This document shows positions 8,242-20,252 of a stretch of 39,255 nucleotides of DNA, piece after piece (within the stretch, counting starts at the first letter, position 1; each line of letters begins with the position of its first letter). Under the pieces are notes generated by a model that did no database searches, had not been told where the DNA came from, and worked only from the letters and a program-made list of their open reading frames with translations. Source of the DNA: Neelides folsomi (taxonomy: Eukaryota > Arthropoda > Collembola > Neelipleona > Neelidae); NCBI GenBank assembly GCA_034687125.1, contig JAQGBZ010000499.1, positions 1 to 39,255 of the forward strand, read 5' to 3'. The position numbers and the translations under genes are program-made.

Positions 8242-11200
8242 ATGAGTTCGAGTAAGAAAGTCCTTTTTGCAAAGTCAGAAAACTTTGAAAGAATATTCCT
8301 CAAAGGCTCCCACAATGCGAAAACTGAAACTCCTCCAGTTAAACCCACTTTCATTGGAAGACTCCGTTCTGGATCTCTTCCCGGGTATTAAAAATATTTT
8401 TATCACTTTCTCCGATTACTCTACAAATGAAACATTTTAACTACAACTATAATTGTACAGTATAACTAATTGATTAATTATAATCAAATACAATACAAGT
8501 ATTTGTTATAATCTTATAATTATAAATATAATTTCCAATTTAATTGTTAATTTATATAAAATTATTGATTAAATTGCCATTTTATTTAAGATGGCTGGCT
8601 GGGCCGCTGTTGCCTTCACATGGGCATCAAGGGAACGTCAATGTTCACGTCGCACGCGAAGAAATACATGAAGCTCCAGTGAATAATCAAATATTTCATT
8701 TAAGAAGAATATCCGAAAGCTCCGAAGATGAAACCAACATCAGCGGGGGAATGAGTCTAAATGTCATTCCATCAAAAGAGAATAAACGCGATGTAGTTGA
8801 GGTCAATTTGGAAGATGTAACCCACAAGAACACTTTAATCAACTCGGCCCATGCTGATCTTGATCCTTCGGAGAAAAACCTTGCAAGGGAGAAAAGCAAC
8901 AATTTAAACATGCAAGAACCGAAATTCAAAAGGAGGTTCGAATTAAACAATTTTTTAATAAACAAAATCTTTCTTAATTCAAATTCATAATCATTTTTTT
9001 TAATTAAAATGCTTAATTTACCTATATACCTTCATATCTTTTGAATGTTTAGAGAAATCGTGGGACTTATATTATCGGCTTTGTACGGGAAGCTAATTGT
9101 GGTCATGGGCATTGGATTTCCTTTGTCTGAAGTTATGTCTCCTTACATCCCAGCTAAATTTTATGATGTGAGTATAATTCAATTAAAATTAAAACATTTT
9201 ATTTTACAAGAGCAGTGGAACGACACGCTATTTGAAAAGTTACCTACAAAATAATTTAAACATAATATTTAAAATAAAGCATTAATAAATAATGTTAAAT
9301 GAATTTACAGGGTTTTTATTTATTCCTTTATTTTGGGAGCATTATCTTCATGATTTGCAACTACGAGGAAACTCTTCGCAAACGTGTGAGGAGATCAATG
9401 AGAAAAATTCATGTAACAAAAAGAAGGAAATCCATTTTGAGCATCAAACAACAACCAACCAAATTTGGAAGTTTTTATCTTCGCATAGGAGCTCTTGGTA
9501 AGTAAAGCAGTTTACGAATTTAAAATGCTAATTGTAAACGTGTTAATTTCATCCATCAACTTTCCTCCTATCCTCTTCACTCCACGTAGTTCAAAACATT
9601 AATTGACGACATTTAGCCAGTTTTAACCAAATCACGTCCAGTTTTCATATAGAATTAAATGAACCCAAAATATCAATAATTTACATTTTACATTAAAATA
9701 ATTTTATGTTTTATTTTGTTTTTCATAATAATTACATTTTAGAATTTTTAATTTTCACATGTTTTTTTGCTTAAATTTTGTTTTAATTGTATTGTTTTAG
9801 CATTTGGAATCGGGAGCATGATTTATAGCGGACTAGAACTTGCCCATTTCATCGAAATGAAACAAAATGTCAAATGTCAAATTAACGTTTTAATGGTCTT
9901 GACTCCAACTTTCCGGGTTATCTTTACTTTCATGCAAATGTACTTCATTTTCCTAAATGCTAAGCCGTCAGTATCGAAAGTCCATCTCGTTTCACTCTTC
10001 GGATTCATGCACATGATTGGAACGAATCTCTGCGTTTGGTTCAATGTCCTGATCCAAGAAACAATCCACGAGATTAATCATTTGAACCACAATGGATCAA
10101 ACAACCATTCTTACACTGTTAAGGATCATCATCACATCACTAAAAGAGGAATCACATCATCTGCTTATTGTCGAGAAACAAATATCATGGGATCAATTGT
10201 GGAAAATGCTTCACCGTTCCTTTTCCCATGTACGATCGAATATTCGCTCATTTGTGCTGGTATTTTGTATATCATGTGGAAAGATGAAGCAGAGGAGAAA
10301 AGGGATCATTTGAAAACGCTGTCCAGAGCAGGATCAGAAACACTTGTAATTTAATAAAATTAATCGCAATCGATAAACTTATCATTAATAATTATGATTG
10401 TTTCAATAAATGAATGTTTAATAATTTAACATTCTTAATTGAAAACTTAACGTTGATACTTAATTTAAATGCGAATATAATAAATTTTAATTTATGATTT
10501 GAAAAGATTCGACGGAATCCTCAGAGTTATACAGTTGACTGTGGAGCTTCCAACAAGGGATTGTTTCTGGGAATTATTCTCCTTGTTTTAACAATCATCA
10601 ATTTGATAATTTTCTTCGTTTTCATTACTCGACCCGAATATGAAACTTTTGCCATGTTGGAAATTAATCTAACTGAATTCATTCTTAAAGCTATTTCTAC
10701 AATTGCTGTTCTTGCGACAATGTACAGAGTAAGTTTAAAGTGGTTAATTTAACTAATAATTAGTAAAAAATAATCTTCTATAGATTGATAATTAATATTT
10801 TTTAATTGTGCCTTAATTAATATTTTGTGATTTTACTTTAAAAGCTCCGGAATTTCAAATATTCAAGAGGAAGAGACCTCGAATTGGACAATGTTTTATT
10901 GGTCGTTGCCCAAACTGGGAGTTTCATCTACAATGTATTTGCAATGGTTGAGGCCTATTTTACTTATGAAGACAATTCCATTTTATTCCTTCTTATGCCG
11001 ATCATTTCCCTCGTCCAAGTTCTCCTCCAAACGCTGTTCATTTTGGACGCGTCAATGAAAATGACGACGACAGAGAAAGAAGCCCAGAGGAAGCCCGGAA
11101 GAGAAATCATTACTTTTTTGTTAGTTACGAATTTTGCTCTTTGGTCAATTAACGTATTGGAGAATGCTCGGGCAAGCAGCCACAAAACCCAATTGGAGTT

Positions 11201-11357
11201 TTTCGGAGTTTGGGCTTGGACAATTGTGACGAGATTTTCCATGCCTTTAGCAATTTTCTACAGATTTCATTCCACCGTTTGTTTATGTGAGATTTGGAAA
11301 AAAGCTTATAAAGTGAAGTCGAGTCATCACCATCATAATGAGTTTTCCTCGCATTAA
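8242..11357 (+). CDS. Otopetrin-like proton channel, complete seven-exon gene
   Basis: Otopetrins are proton-selective plasma-membrane channels used for acid sensing (sour taste in flies) and mineral formation. Exons 8242-8384, 8591-8935, 9053-9167, 9311-9497, 9801-10345, 10507-10728 and 10845-11357 join with correct phase to 689 aa. Residues 1-160 are polar and probably cytoplasmic. About twelve hydrophobic segments follow. Family marks include FGIGSMIYSGLELAHFIE (start of exon 5), VHLVSLFGFMHMIGTNLCVW, DCGASNKGLFLGI and the C-terminal RFHSTVCLCEIWKKAY. A His-rich loop after the fifth or sixth segment and a final HHHH stand out. The donor after exon 2 (GTTCGA) and the acceptor of exon 6 (TTGAAAAG) are weak but are the only ones that keep phase. 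The ATG at 8242 is the first in frame with exon 2. Confidence 0.9.
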
Positions 11358-12575
11358 ATTTTTATTTAAATTATTTACAGTTTGTCCTGAGTGAGAGAGT
11401 TTAAATTGTATTATTGTATATCTTTACAGTTCAGCTATAATTGTGTACATAACATCATTAATTTTATTTTGATTTATTATATAAAAAGATAATTTTTATT
11501 ATATTTGATTAATAACATTTATATTCAAAAAAATTCATTTACTTGTAGATAGATTAATGCATAGTTTGTTTAAGCATTTGGATATTTAAGTATTGTTATT
11601 TCAATTAAATTAAATATTTTAATTTTATCATTATCATTGTTTGGAATGAAACTTTTCCATTCGAATTAATTTTTTTCGCTGTTCATTTTACCATTTTTAC
11701 ATAAAATAAAGTCGTTAAATTGAATGCCGTTAAATATACAAACTACCTGTGTAATTATATTCCAATAAGTACGTAGTGTATTCTCTCTCTAATTACAGGA
11801 AGTATAAACGAAAGTAATCGCAATAAATTCCTGTCAAGCGTTTGCGACGACTTAGGCAATTTATTTAGCATGTGGTTAAATTGTTTCATTCTTTTATTAC
11901 CCTATACCTCAATCGTGTTTCAATTTTTTCAATTGGTTTTTAAAAGTCAATATGTATTATTATTTATTATGGACATGCACTATGTATTTCAATGGAAAAT
12001 AATAACTTTTATGCATAATATGTAGACCATCCATATAATGGAAGTAGTATTTTAATTTTTTAATAAGTTATATTGTGCGACATTTACAGACATACAATCA
12101 TTGTCATTTCACATTTAAAAATTCAAATATACTAGTATTTCAAATTCAAACTTTTATATAAAAATTACATAGTAATTAACATTTAGCGAAACAAAATTTT
12201 AATAAATATAATAATTTATTGTATTTATGTATATATAACACATCACAATTACGACAACACAGTCAATTTAAGTCAAGTATTTTATTGCACTGAAATGCAT
12301 AAATATTGTATAATTAAGGCACAATCAAAAGTCCTAAATATTGAATGATCACAATGGTGATATTTCGTTTAAGGAGGTTTTATATACCTATATTTATGGC
12401 TTAACGACAACATTGAAATCTTAGAATTGATGTAATTGAATTGAACAATTCATGTAATTACATTGTCAAATATTTTAACATTTTTAAAATTTTCTATATG
12501 ATATATAATTATCAACAATTAAACACAAGGTCATAAATAGTTATAAGTTAACTAGACTTTAATTAAAAACAAATG
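11358..12575. other. Intergenic between two converging genes
   Basis: Very AT-rich, and it holds the 3' ends of the otopetrin gene (+) and the hydrophobic orphan (-). An AATAAA occurs at about 11705. Nothing else is supported. Confidence 0.5.
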
Positions 12576-13157
12576 TCAACCTCGATTATTTCTTCCTCTG
12601 GCAATGTTTGGTTCACCTCTTTCTCTTGAAGCTCCAGCGGCTAGAGAGCAAACAATAATAAATGGAATCAAAGGGAGGAGGATCGTAAAGAGCGTAAAGG
12701 GAAGGAAAAAACTAATTCCTAATATAAACATAATGAAGATAAAAAGTGTGGCGAATATAATCACAGGAACTAAAAACGGTACAAGGAATATCAAACAAGG
12801 TAAAAATATTAAAAATATGATAAAAAGAATCAAAAATGTAAAAAAAAGACTGAAGAGGCCGAAGCCAAGGCCGAACATTGAAATGGGAATGAGCATGTTG
12901 GCAGGATTAAGAAATTCGTTGAGATCGTAGTCGTGGTTTGAGCTTGAAAACACTTTCATTCCTGCACTCATCTTCGACGTGTCGATGATGAGAGTGGATG
13001 GGTCGATGTCGACGTCTTCGGACAATTTACGTCCTTCATCAACATCTTCAAAATCCGCGTCAGTTGATGGAGAGTCATTTGTTAAGTCTTTAAGAGCAAC
13101 AGGTGAGAGGAAGATAAGAAAAATTATCATCGGGCAGATGGGCAGTGTCCCCGACAT
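12576..13157 (-). CDS. Orphan protein: signal peptide, acidic domain, long hydrophobic block
   Basis: One uninterrupted 193-aa frame starts at an ATG (13157) with context CAATTATGT. Residues 1-23 (MSGTLPICPMIIFLIFLSPV...) form a likely signal peptide. Residues 24-85 are acidic and Ser/Asp-rich (TDADFEDVDEGRKLSEDVDI). From about residue 86 to 173 almost every residue is Phe, Ile, Leu, Pro or Val (for example FGLFSLFFTFLILFIIFLIF), enough for four membrane passes. The tail is short and basic (SRERGEPNIARGRNNRG). I know no family with this build. A TTATCATTTCAG acceptor ending at 13171 suggests an intron in the 5' UTR. The function is unknown; secretion or membrane insertion is inferred from composition only. 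Confidence 0.65.
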   Translation of the reverse strand: MSGTLPICPMIIFLIFLSPVALKDLTNDSPSTDADFEDVDEGRKLSEDVDIDPSTLIIDTSKMSAGMKVFSSSNHDYDLNEFLNPANMLIPISMFGLGFGLFSLFFTFLILFIIFLIFLPCLIFLVPFLVPVIIFATLFIFIMFILGISFFLPFTLFTILLPLIPFIIVCSLAAGASRERGEPNIARGRNNRG

Positions 13158-13170
13158 AATTGATCATATT

Positions 13171-14326
13171 CTGAAATGATAAAAAATAATTAACAAAAAT
13201 CAAAATAAATAATGTATAATATTAAAAGTTAATATTAAATGTTTAATTATCATATATTTCAATTTTCATCAACTATTTTATTTGTTCAAAATACCTATTT
13301 AAATCAAGCATTTAAATAATATAATTGGACTAATGCTTAGATGACTAACTAAATGTTGGATTAATAAAAGTTTTTCTAACTTTTCCTTTGTAGATTTTTA
13401 CAATCGATGATTTCGCTTATTGAATTTAACCAATTATTAAAATATAAAACTTAATTGGACTTAATTTCTTAGTTAATTTCTAAAATGAAATAAAATCTCA
13501 TTGAAAATTACTACTGAAATCGAAGTAGTTAAATAGGTAAAGTAGGTAGAAGGTAAAATAGGTAAAGTAATATTAATAAGTTAATGTAAGATAAATGATA
13601 TATAAACTATTCCTTACAAAAAGAATCAGTTTATCCGTGGAATGTTCTCAAGTGAAGTGTTTTTGATAAGAAATTGATGGGAATTGAATTAAACTTTTAA
13701 ATGTGATTGTGAAAGCGGAGCAACCACAGACAAATCACTTTTGAATTCAGTCTGAATCTCTGGACATTTCAATTTTTTCAATCTCTAAAATTCAATGGCA
13801 CTTTTGTATCTAAATTGTATGTTCACTCCAACTCTCCTCCTTTAGCTCCTCCAACAAGGAACATTTATTTATCAAAAAGGACAAGGGAGAACATTGCTCT
13901 TACAACTCTTCAAACTCTCATTCAAAGCTGTTAAAACCCACGAGGGCAGAGAGCATCTCAAACACCCTCAGATTAAAATATCAAATACCGCGTAAATCCG
14001 CTTCGACCATTCTCTCCAAAATAGATATTTCCCCTATCAGAAAATGAAGTTTAAACTCTACTTTTGAGCAGAAACCCATTCGATTTTTGCTTGCTCATCA
14101 TCGTCCCTCAATGACATTAAAAACTTTCCTGGGTTTTAATTAATTCATTAATTGACAAAGCTATACAATTATATTAATTGAACCTTAATATTTAACTCAT
14201 TGGACTGAATCTTATACTAATACTCTACTTTATTCGAACAGTCAAAGTCCGTTGATCCAGGACATGTGGTGGAATCGTGGGATATATTTTATATAAATTA
14301 TATTTATGCATAACTACGTCTGGATG
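13171..14326. other. Intergenic; holds the upstream region of the orphan gene
   Basis: No supported coding sequence. It contains the probable 5' UTR intron of the minus-strand orphan, a plus-strand TATA plus TCAGT pair at 13599-13631, and a less AT-rich patch at 13730-14110 with no open domain. Confidence 0.5.
13599..13631 (+). promoter_or_regulatory. Candidate core promoter (TATA box plus TCAGTTT initiator), plus strand
   Basis: TATATAAA at 13599-13606 is followed by TCAGTTT at 13626-13632. The spacing from TATA to the A of TCAGT is 27 bp, close to the arthropod norm. No plus-strand open frame of note follows, so it may drive an RNA without a long frame or be chance. Confidence 0.3.
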
Positions 14327-14328
14327 TA

Positions 14329-15291
14329 TTAAACGTGATTGGTAAGAAATGAAACGATTCTATAATATATCATTCTATGATATGTGGTATGTTATCCGAT
14401 CTTATAATGCCTATCATGTCAATTCCTTTGCTCTTATTCATACAACTATCGGTGTTTAATCCTATTTTGCTAAAATGGGTGGACGGCGGAAAATCAGCCC
14501 GGAACTTGAAGGTATTGTGAAAGCTTTCATAAGTAAAAGTTATAGTGATATTGTGGAACGGGTTAAAGAGTTTGGCCACAAGATTTCCAAGGCTACAATA
14601 TCCAGAATTAAAAGGCATATTGGAAAAAGAAGAGAGGCTAAAAGTCAAAATCTGAATACTCCACCTAATAAGTGTCCTCGGAGGAAAGTGAACAAAAGTG
14701 TTTTGAGAAGATTGCGACTTTTCACTTCCATGGAAAATCCGCCTAGTCAGAGACAAATGGCACATAAACTTCGCATATCTCAATTTACCGTAAACAAGAT
14801 AATTAAAAATGACATAAACAAATGTGTAAGAAGCAGAATGGTACATACAACACGTCTTGAAACCACTCTGCGAAAAAAGAATCCCTAAGCTTTACGGATC
14901 AGACCCACAAAGTCGTCGTGCACCACGACCACGCCACATCTCACAAGGCAAAGAAAACCGTTGAATATGCTGAGGATTTGAAGCAAAGATTATTCCAATA
15001 AAGGAAACTCTGGTTAAGTCCCCCGATGCCACTCCCATGGACTTTTTTGCTTTTGGATACCTGAAGCAAAAGTTGCATGCGAGCAAAGCTCAAACAAAAA
15101 AAAGGAGCTTTTTTAAAATTAAAGAAGATATGGAGAACAGTTGACATCGACATGGTGAAAAAGGGCTGAAGCGTGGGGAAGAAGGCTTTTACTCATCCAT
15201 CAAATCAAATAACATCATATCAAAAACACCAACCAAATTCACGATAAAAGAATAAAATAGAAGTGTTTCATTTCTTACCAATCACGTTTTG
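14329..15291 (+). mobile_element. Dead Tc1/mariner transposon with TA target duplication
   Basis: A 25-bp end AAACGTGATTGGTAAGAAAT+GAAAC at 14331-14355 is repeated exactly, inverted, at 15265-15289. TA dinucleotides flank both ends (14327-14328 and 15292-15293), as expected for this superfamily, which moves by cut and paste. The 963-bp length is shorter than the usual 1.3 kb because the middle of the transposase is gone. Confidence 0.88.
14475..15090 (+). pseudogene. Broken Tc1/mariner transposase
   Basis: Frame 14475-14888 gives 137 aa with a paired-like DNA-binding region (helix-turn-helix segments around YSDIVERVKEFGHKISKATI and SQRQMAHKLRISQFTVNKII). After a stop, a second frame from 14912 reads VVVHHDHATSHKAKKTVEYA, which covers the second catalytic Asp (HHD). 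A third frame from 15016 reads KSPDATPMDFFAFGYLKQKL, which covers the third Asp (SPD..P.D). The segment with the first catalytic Asp is deleted, and at least two frameshifts separate the pieces. It cannot make an active enzyme. Confidence 0.85.
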
Positions 15292-15293
15292 TA

Positions 15294-17594
15294 TTTAAAA
15301 GTTCACCTTCATTAAGATTTTATGAATAACATTATGACATAAGCACATGATGTATGTACTTTTATTTCATGATACAAGAACTAAAGATCTCAGAGTAATT
15401 CAAAATTGAAATCTGAGATAGCTGGAACTTTGTTGACAGGATAGTCAATTCTGCAGCATAATACTTACATGTAGTATTATAATATTCCATACAGTAAGCA
15501 CAATTATAAATTCTACGCATCAAATCATATGTAAATAAAATATGCTAAATGTTCAATATAATAAAGCAAGAAATCAACATCTTTTCAATTAAAGACATTT
15601 TCAAATGGAAACATTTTTAAGAGAAAATCAAGATATCAATTTATAAAACTTTTTGTCTGTTTTATACTACATTAACAATAAGTAAATAAGCGCGGCTTGG
15701 GTCGTTTCTTTGTTCTCCATTGTAATTGTATCCCATTCAATTTGATATTTAAAAAGGCTAAAAACATTTTACGAGTTTAATAGTATTGAATTCTGTTTTA
15801 TTGTTGAATTACCTTCGGCCAAAATACCATATACCAGCTTAAAACATTAAACTGTTATGGATGAGGAAATGGTCCAAGAAAGTTTAAGCGGAATAAGAAG
15901 CTGTAATAAGATAAGCTAATGAATACTCTCAAGTTTCAAAATTCAATATAAAGATATGAGTTTCCATAATTCAATACTTCGAAAAGTCAACAAACAATTG
16001 TTATAAGTTTATAAGAAATATCAACACCAAAGCCAAAATTGTTGCTTTAATGCCACTACATTGCATAGCAATCTGCACTCCCAGAGCATTAAATCGTAAA
16101 GGTAAGCATTTGAAACCCCAATTAAAAGACTTAAATTAGAAAATAGAAAGGTGAAATATTTGGGATATGTTTTGTTATATGGTTTAATTTAATATGCATG
16201 TATGTGTATAATACATATTACATGCCTGGTGGAGCCCATAGCCCATTTTTAACTATGTTTTATTATATCTGTATCTATAAATATGAGATATTCTGAGATT
16301 GCATATCACATAGAAAATGAAATTATTCTAGGAGGGGTAAATAAATATTGAACATACGATAATTACATATATAGGGAATATATAGAAAGGTTTTGAAGAC
16401 CCTTTTCACATTTCCTTCAAGTCATGATGGAATAAGGATAAGAAAAATGTGAGTCAGTTCTTATCTCATTTCCAGTCTTTACAAAATCAGCTAACAGACG
16501 ACGACGAGGAGGCCAATGTTCGTAAATGAATAATTGGTGATAATAAAAGATACTTTGAAACAAATGACAAATGAGGAACGTCATCCTCAATCCAATAATA
16601 AATGCTAAAATGGCTAAAATCATATGCACGTCAAAGTGAATCTTATCTTGTCATCTTTATTTCTTTTCCTATTCCTTTTCTTTAGGATTTTGATAATGAG
16701 GAAGGACGTTTGTTTGTTCAAGTCCTCCCTTCTCGGTCGTTTTAGTATATGAAAATTAAACTTTCGAAAAACCTCGATTAGTCTCCTTCAGAACTCGAGA
16801 TATTGTGTTCTTCAGAGCTCATAGTCTTCCCATTTTGTATCAATTAGTTTAATTCAAAGTTAGTCTGAATTCAAGTTAGTTGAATTAAGTTAAATTTCAA
16901 CTCGATTATTCCAATCAAAGTAAGTAAACCAAAATCAATCACGATAGATATAACTTAATAGATTCGTATTTTCGAATTTTATCCATTTTTTGCCTTGCTC
17001 TAACTCAATAATATGAACATTTATGTAGGTATTATTTTAAACCGAACTAAAGAAAGAATTCCTTGTGTATTAAAAGTTATCTTATTCGCTCTAACTTACA
17101 TGAAGCGATTAAATTGAATAAAACAAATATATATTATTAATATGATATATTGAATAAATATATTGAATAAATATACTCAATTCAATTGTTGATAGAGAGG
17201 AGTCCAAGAGGGGTAAAAAGCCGGATTGAGGATTTTCTTCTAAACATTGCACATTTCTCCTCCCCTTAGCGCTCCCTACATCCCTCGTAGCAAAAGGAGG
17301 GATTCCACATCAACGGAGGTCCTCACATTTTGACCTCTCCCTCGTCAACCAATTCCCTGAAGGTCAATTCAACTCTACTGCTCAACTCTCCATTGTTCAA
17401 GGTGCACCCCGATTTTTTATTCTCCTTCAATCAACGTTCATTCCCTAATGAAATACGCAATAGAAAACTTGGAATTTATTCCTCTTTATCCCGCCTTCAC
17501 TAACCGTCTCTACTTTTCCCTCCAACAGGATCTCATCAACTCCCGGAGAACTTTTACCAAATAAATAAACTCAATTTACCCACATCAAACAAAT
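15294..17594. other. Intergenic upstream of Skp2
   Basis: Mostly AT-rich with no supported multi-exon gene. A small frame lies at 16417-16629 (-), listed separately. 17180-17590 is less AT-rich and C/T-rich and probably holds the promoter and 5' UTR of the Skp2 gene, but no TATA box is evident. Confidence 0.5.
16417..16623 (-). CDS. Possible small membrane protein, unknown
   Basis: An ATG at 16623 opens a short frame ending in TGA. The first 30 residues (MILAILAFIIGLRMTFLICH...) are hydrophobic and could be one membrane pass or a signal peptide. The rest is polar and varied (EHWPPRRRLLADFVKTGNEI). The mixed composition and varied codons look more coding-like than the neighbouring low-complexity frames, but no homologue is known to me and no splice partners are seen. 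Confidence 0.22.
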   Translation of the reverse strand: MILAILAFIIGLRMTFLICHLFQSIFYYHQLFIYEHWPPRRRLLADFVKTGNEIRTDSHFSYPYSIMT

Positions 17595-19384
17595 ATGGGA
17601 GAAATGTACCGGAACATGGGTATTAAACCCTTGAGTCCCTGGAGGCCAAATCTAACTCGGAAACTGTTGTTGGGCGAAAGCGAGTCAAAGGAAGGTGTCA
17701 AGAAGCGGCGCCAATCTGCGGGTCTCAACAATTCCTCGACCAAGAGTATGAATTCTTCCGGCCACTTTTCCGACGACTCCGAGAACGAGATGAAGGAAGA
17801 AGTTTCAGAGTCTGAAGAACCTGAGGATGATCCTTATATACATAAAATAGATGTGTTCCCGCCTTCGTTTTTCTCATTTCGGCGGAGGAAACTCGAGATG
17901 AGCATTTCACAAGAAAATAAATTCGAGTCACTTCCAGATGAAATGGTAAACTTTAATTTTAATTAACTATTATTATTTTCTAATGACAATCATAAGTAGA
18001 TAATAAGACCCTTTGATGATTATTATGACTATTATGATTATTGTTAAGTTAATAATTTCTTAAATTGGAAGTATTTGGTTATTAAATTAAATTGAGATTT
18101 TTCTTATGATTGACGTTTTATATTCCAGATTCTCAAAGTTCTGAAGTGGCTCCATAAACCGAGTTTGGGGAGATTGGCCCGAGTGTCCAAACGCTTCAAT
18201 CGCCTTGTCGTAGATGAAACTTTATGGAAAAATATTGACGTGATGTGTCGGATTTTACAAAAAGAGGCTTTACCTGTCATTATTGAGAGGAGCCCTGTGA
18301 ATGCGAGATTCTCAAGAGCTACCATTTACACCGAACCGGGAATCGAATTCCCTTTTTCGCCCCAACTCACTCGGCTCGACTTGTCCATGGCAAACATTCA
18401 GTACGATGCCCTGGCGGCACTCTTCAACGTCACACCCAACTTGTCACATTTGTCTCTTGAACATGTTCCGTTGAGTCATGAAGTAATTGAAGCCATGAAG
18501 ACTTTTGCTCCAAAAATCAAAGTTCTCAACCTTACAATGTGCTATGATGTGGAACCAATCATCCTTTCTAAGTTTCTCAAAAATACGAAATTGTAAAAAT
18601 CCTATTTGTTTTTATTATTTTATAATTATTTCATCATATTAAAATTTACATTTATTTAGCTGGATAAGTACTCACAAAAATTGCAATTCAAATTGCATGA
18701 TAATAATTACTATTTTGATTTTGATTTTCAGCTTGACTGAACTCAATATTGGTTGTCTCAAAGCGCATTTGTATTCTGATACAATCAATTGGACTAATGA
18801 AGAAATGGTGAAAGTGGCCGAGAGTCTCCCGGGGACAATTAGAAGTTTAAATGTTTGCGGCTTTCGGAAATTAATGAACAATACACGTAAATATACAAAT
18901 TGAATTAATATATTTAATAATATAAATATTATTAAATAGTACAAAAATCACGTATTATACGAAAAATTAACTACCTAATACATACTATAATTATTTTAAT
19001 AATGAAATAGATAATATCTTTTATTTATTTTAAACAGACGTTGAATTGATCACAAAGAATTGTCCTCATCTCATCGACTTTGATTTGTCCGACAGTCAAG
19101 AAATCACAATGGTGGCCGTCGAAGCGATCACAACATTGGAATATCTTCAACATCTCTCACTCAGCAGATGTTATGCAATTGAAGCAAGTGCCTATTCGCT
19201 TCTCCGCTACATGAAGTCTCTCCGCCACGTAGAATTGTTTTCTCTGTTCAAGGATTCTTCCCTTAAGTCACTCCGATCTTCAATGCCGAACCTTTCCATT
19301 AACGCATTCCCCTACTCGGTCATAGGTCGTCCGACGGTAATGTTGAAAAGAAGTTCCATTTGGGGTGCGAGAGTCAGAGACTAA
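17595..19384 (+). CDS. Skp2: S-phase kinase-associated protein 2 (F-box/LRR), complete
   Basis: Skp2 is the substrate-binding subunit of the SCF ubiquitin ligase that marks cell-cycle inhibitors for destruction in the nucleus. Exons 17595-17945, 18129-18592, 18732-18886 and 19038-19384 join in phase to 438 aa. Residues 1-105 are a polar tail with KKRR and an acidic Ser/Glu run (SDDSENEMKEEVSESEEPED). The F-box spans about 109-154 (FESLPDEMILKVLKWL, then LARVSKRFNRL and ETLWKN). Leucine-rich repeats follow (LTRLDLSMANIQYDALAALF, LSHLSLEHVPLS, LIDFDLSDSQEI). The segment LEYLQHLSLSRCYAI and the tail with GRPT and IWGARVRD match the end of vertebrate SKP2, which separates it from other FBXL proteins. 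An AATAAA lies at 19767. Confidence 0.92.
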
Positions 19385-20252
19385 GAAATCCTATTTTTTT
19401 CATTCAGTGCCCGAAATGGGCAAAGTCGTAAATTAAATATTTTATTTACATGATTTTCATTTAAACTTTTACTTTAAGATAGATGCTTATTTATATAATA
19501 TATTTATTTTAAGAGATAACTTATGGTTGTTGAACTAGTGGGGAGCCAAACCTGGAAAGTTTGTATCGTAATCGTACATAAAAGACTTAAAAGTTAAAAG
19601 ACTTTTTTATTTATGTAATTTAATTTCAATTTATAGTCTTTTCCATGTTGAGATTTAGTAATTAAAAATTACATTAACTGTTGTGTTTATTTAATTTTTT
19701 TCCAAATCTCGAACTTTACACATTCTATTGTCTGTATTTTTTCCCAATATTTTGAGTCAAAAATTGAATAAATGTAATTAAAATCCATTCAACGTTTTTA
19801 TTTCATGACACTTTCATAATTTCGACGCTACATGTGTACAAAAGATTAGTGATTTGTAATGTATCAAAAATATTGTTTTATAAATTTATAATAAATTCGT
19901 TCAAAACTGACTTGAATGAAAAAACACGTAAACACAAAAAGTAATAGAAGAAAAATACATAAAAAATATAAGAATTTGTATATAAAAATATATTTATTTA
20001 TTGGCATATTAGAGTCAAAACTGGAGCATTTTAACATTTTAAAAATAATACTTTTCGTATTATTTTTTTCATTAATTTTTCATTATCTCTAATTATGTAT
20101 TTATTTGAAAAAATTTATTCTTAATTGAGGAATATTGTATTTGGCCTTTGTATAAATTTTCGTTTTCTGATTTGTCATAGTCTGATATTTGAATTTGATA
20201 TTCTTGTATTTGGAGCATTTGGGTTCCTTTTAGCTAAAGGAATTGACTTTGT
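19385..20252. other. Converging 3' ends, AT-rich, no gene
   Basis: Contains the Skp2 3' UTR (+) and the 3' UTR of the Gly-rich peptide gene (-). No other frame of interest. Confidence 0.55.
19767..19772 (+). terminator. Candidate poly(A) signal of the Skp2 gene
   Basis: AATAAA about 380 bases after the Skp2 stop. Plausible, but AT-rich DNA gives many such matches. Confidence 0.3.

Noticed and set aside
9292..9501. Alternative frame over otopetrin exon 4
   Set aside because: The neighbouring frame gives the membrane segment and keeps phase with exons 3 and 5; this one does not.
12604..13179. Plus-strand frames opposite the hydrophobic orphan
   Set aside because: They are antisense shadows; their Lys/Arg/Asn-rich proteins mirror the Phe/Ile/Leu codons of the real frame.
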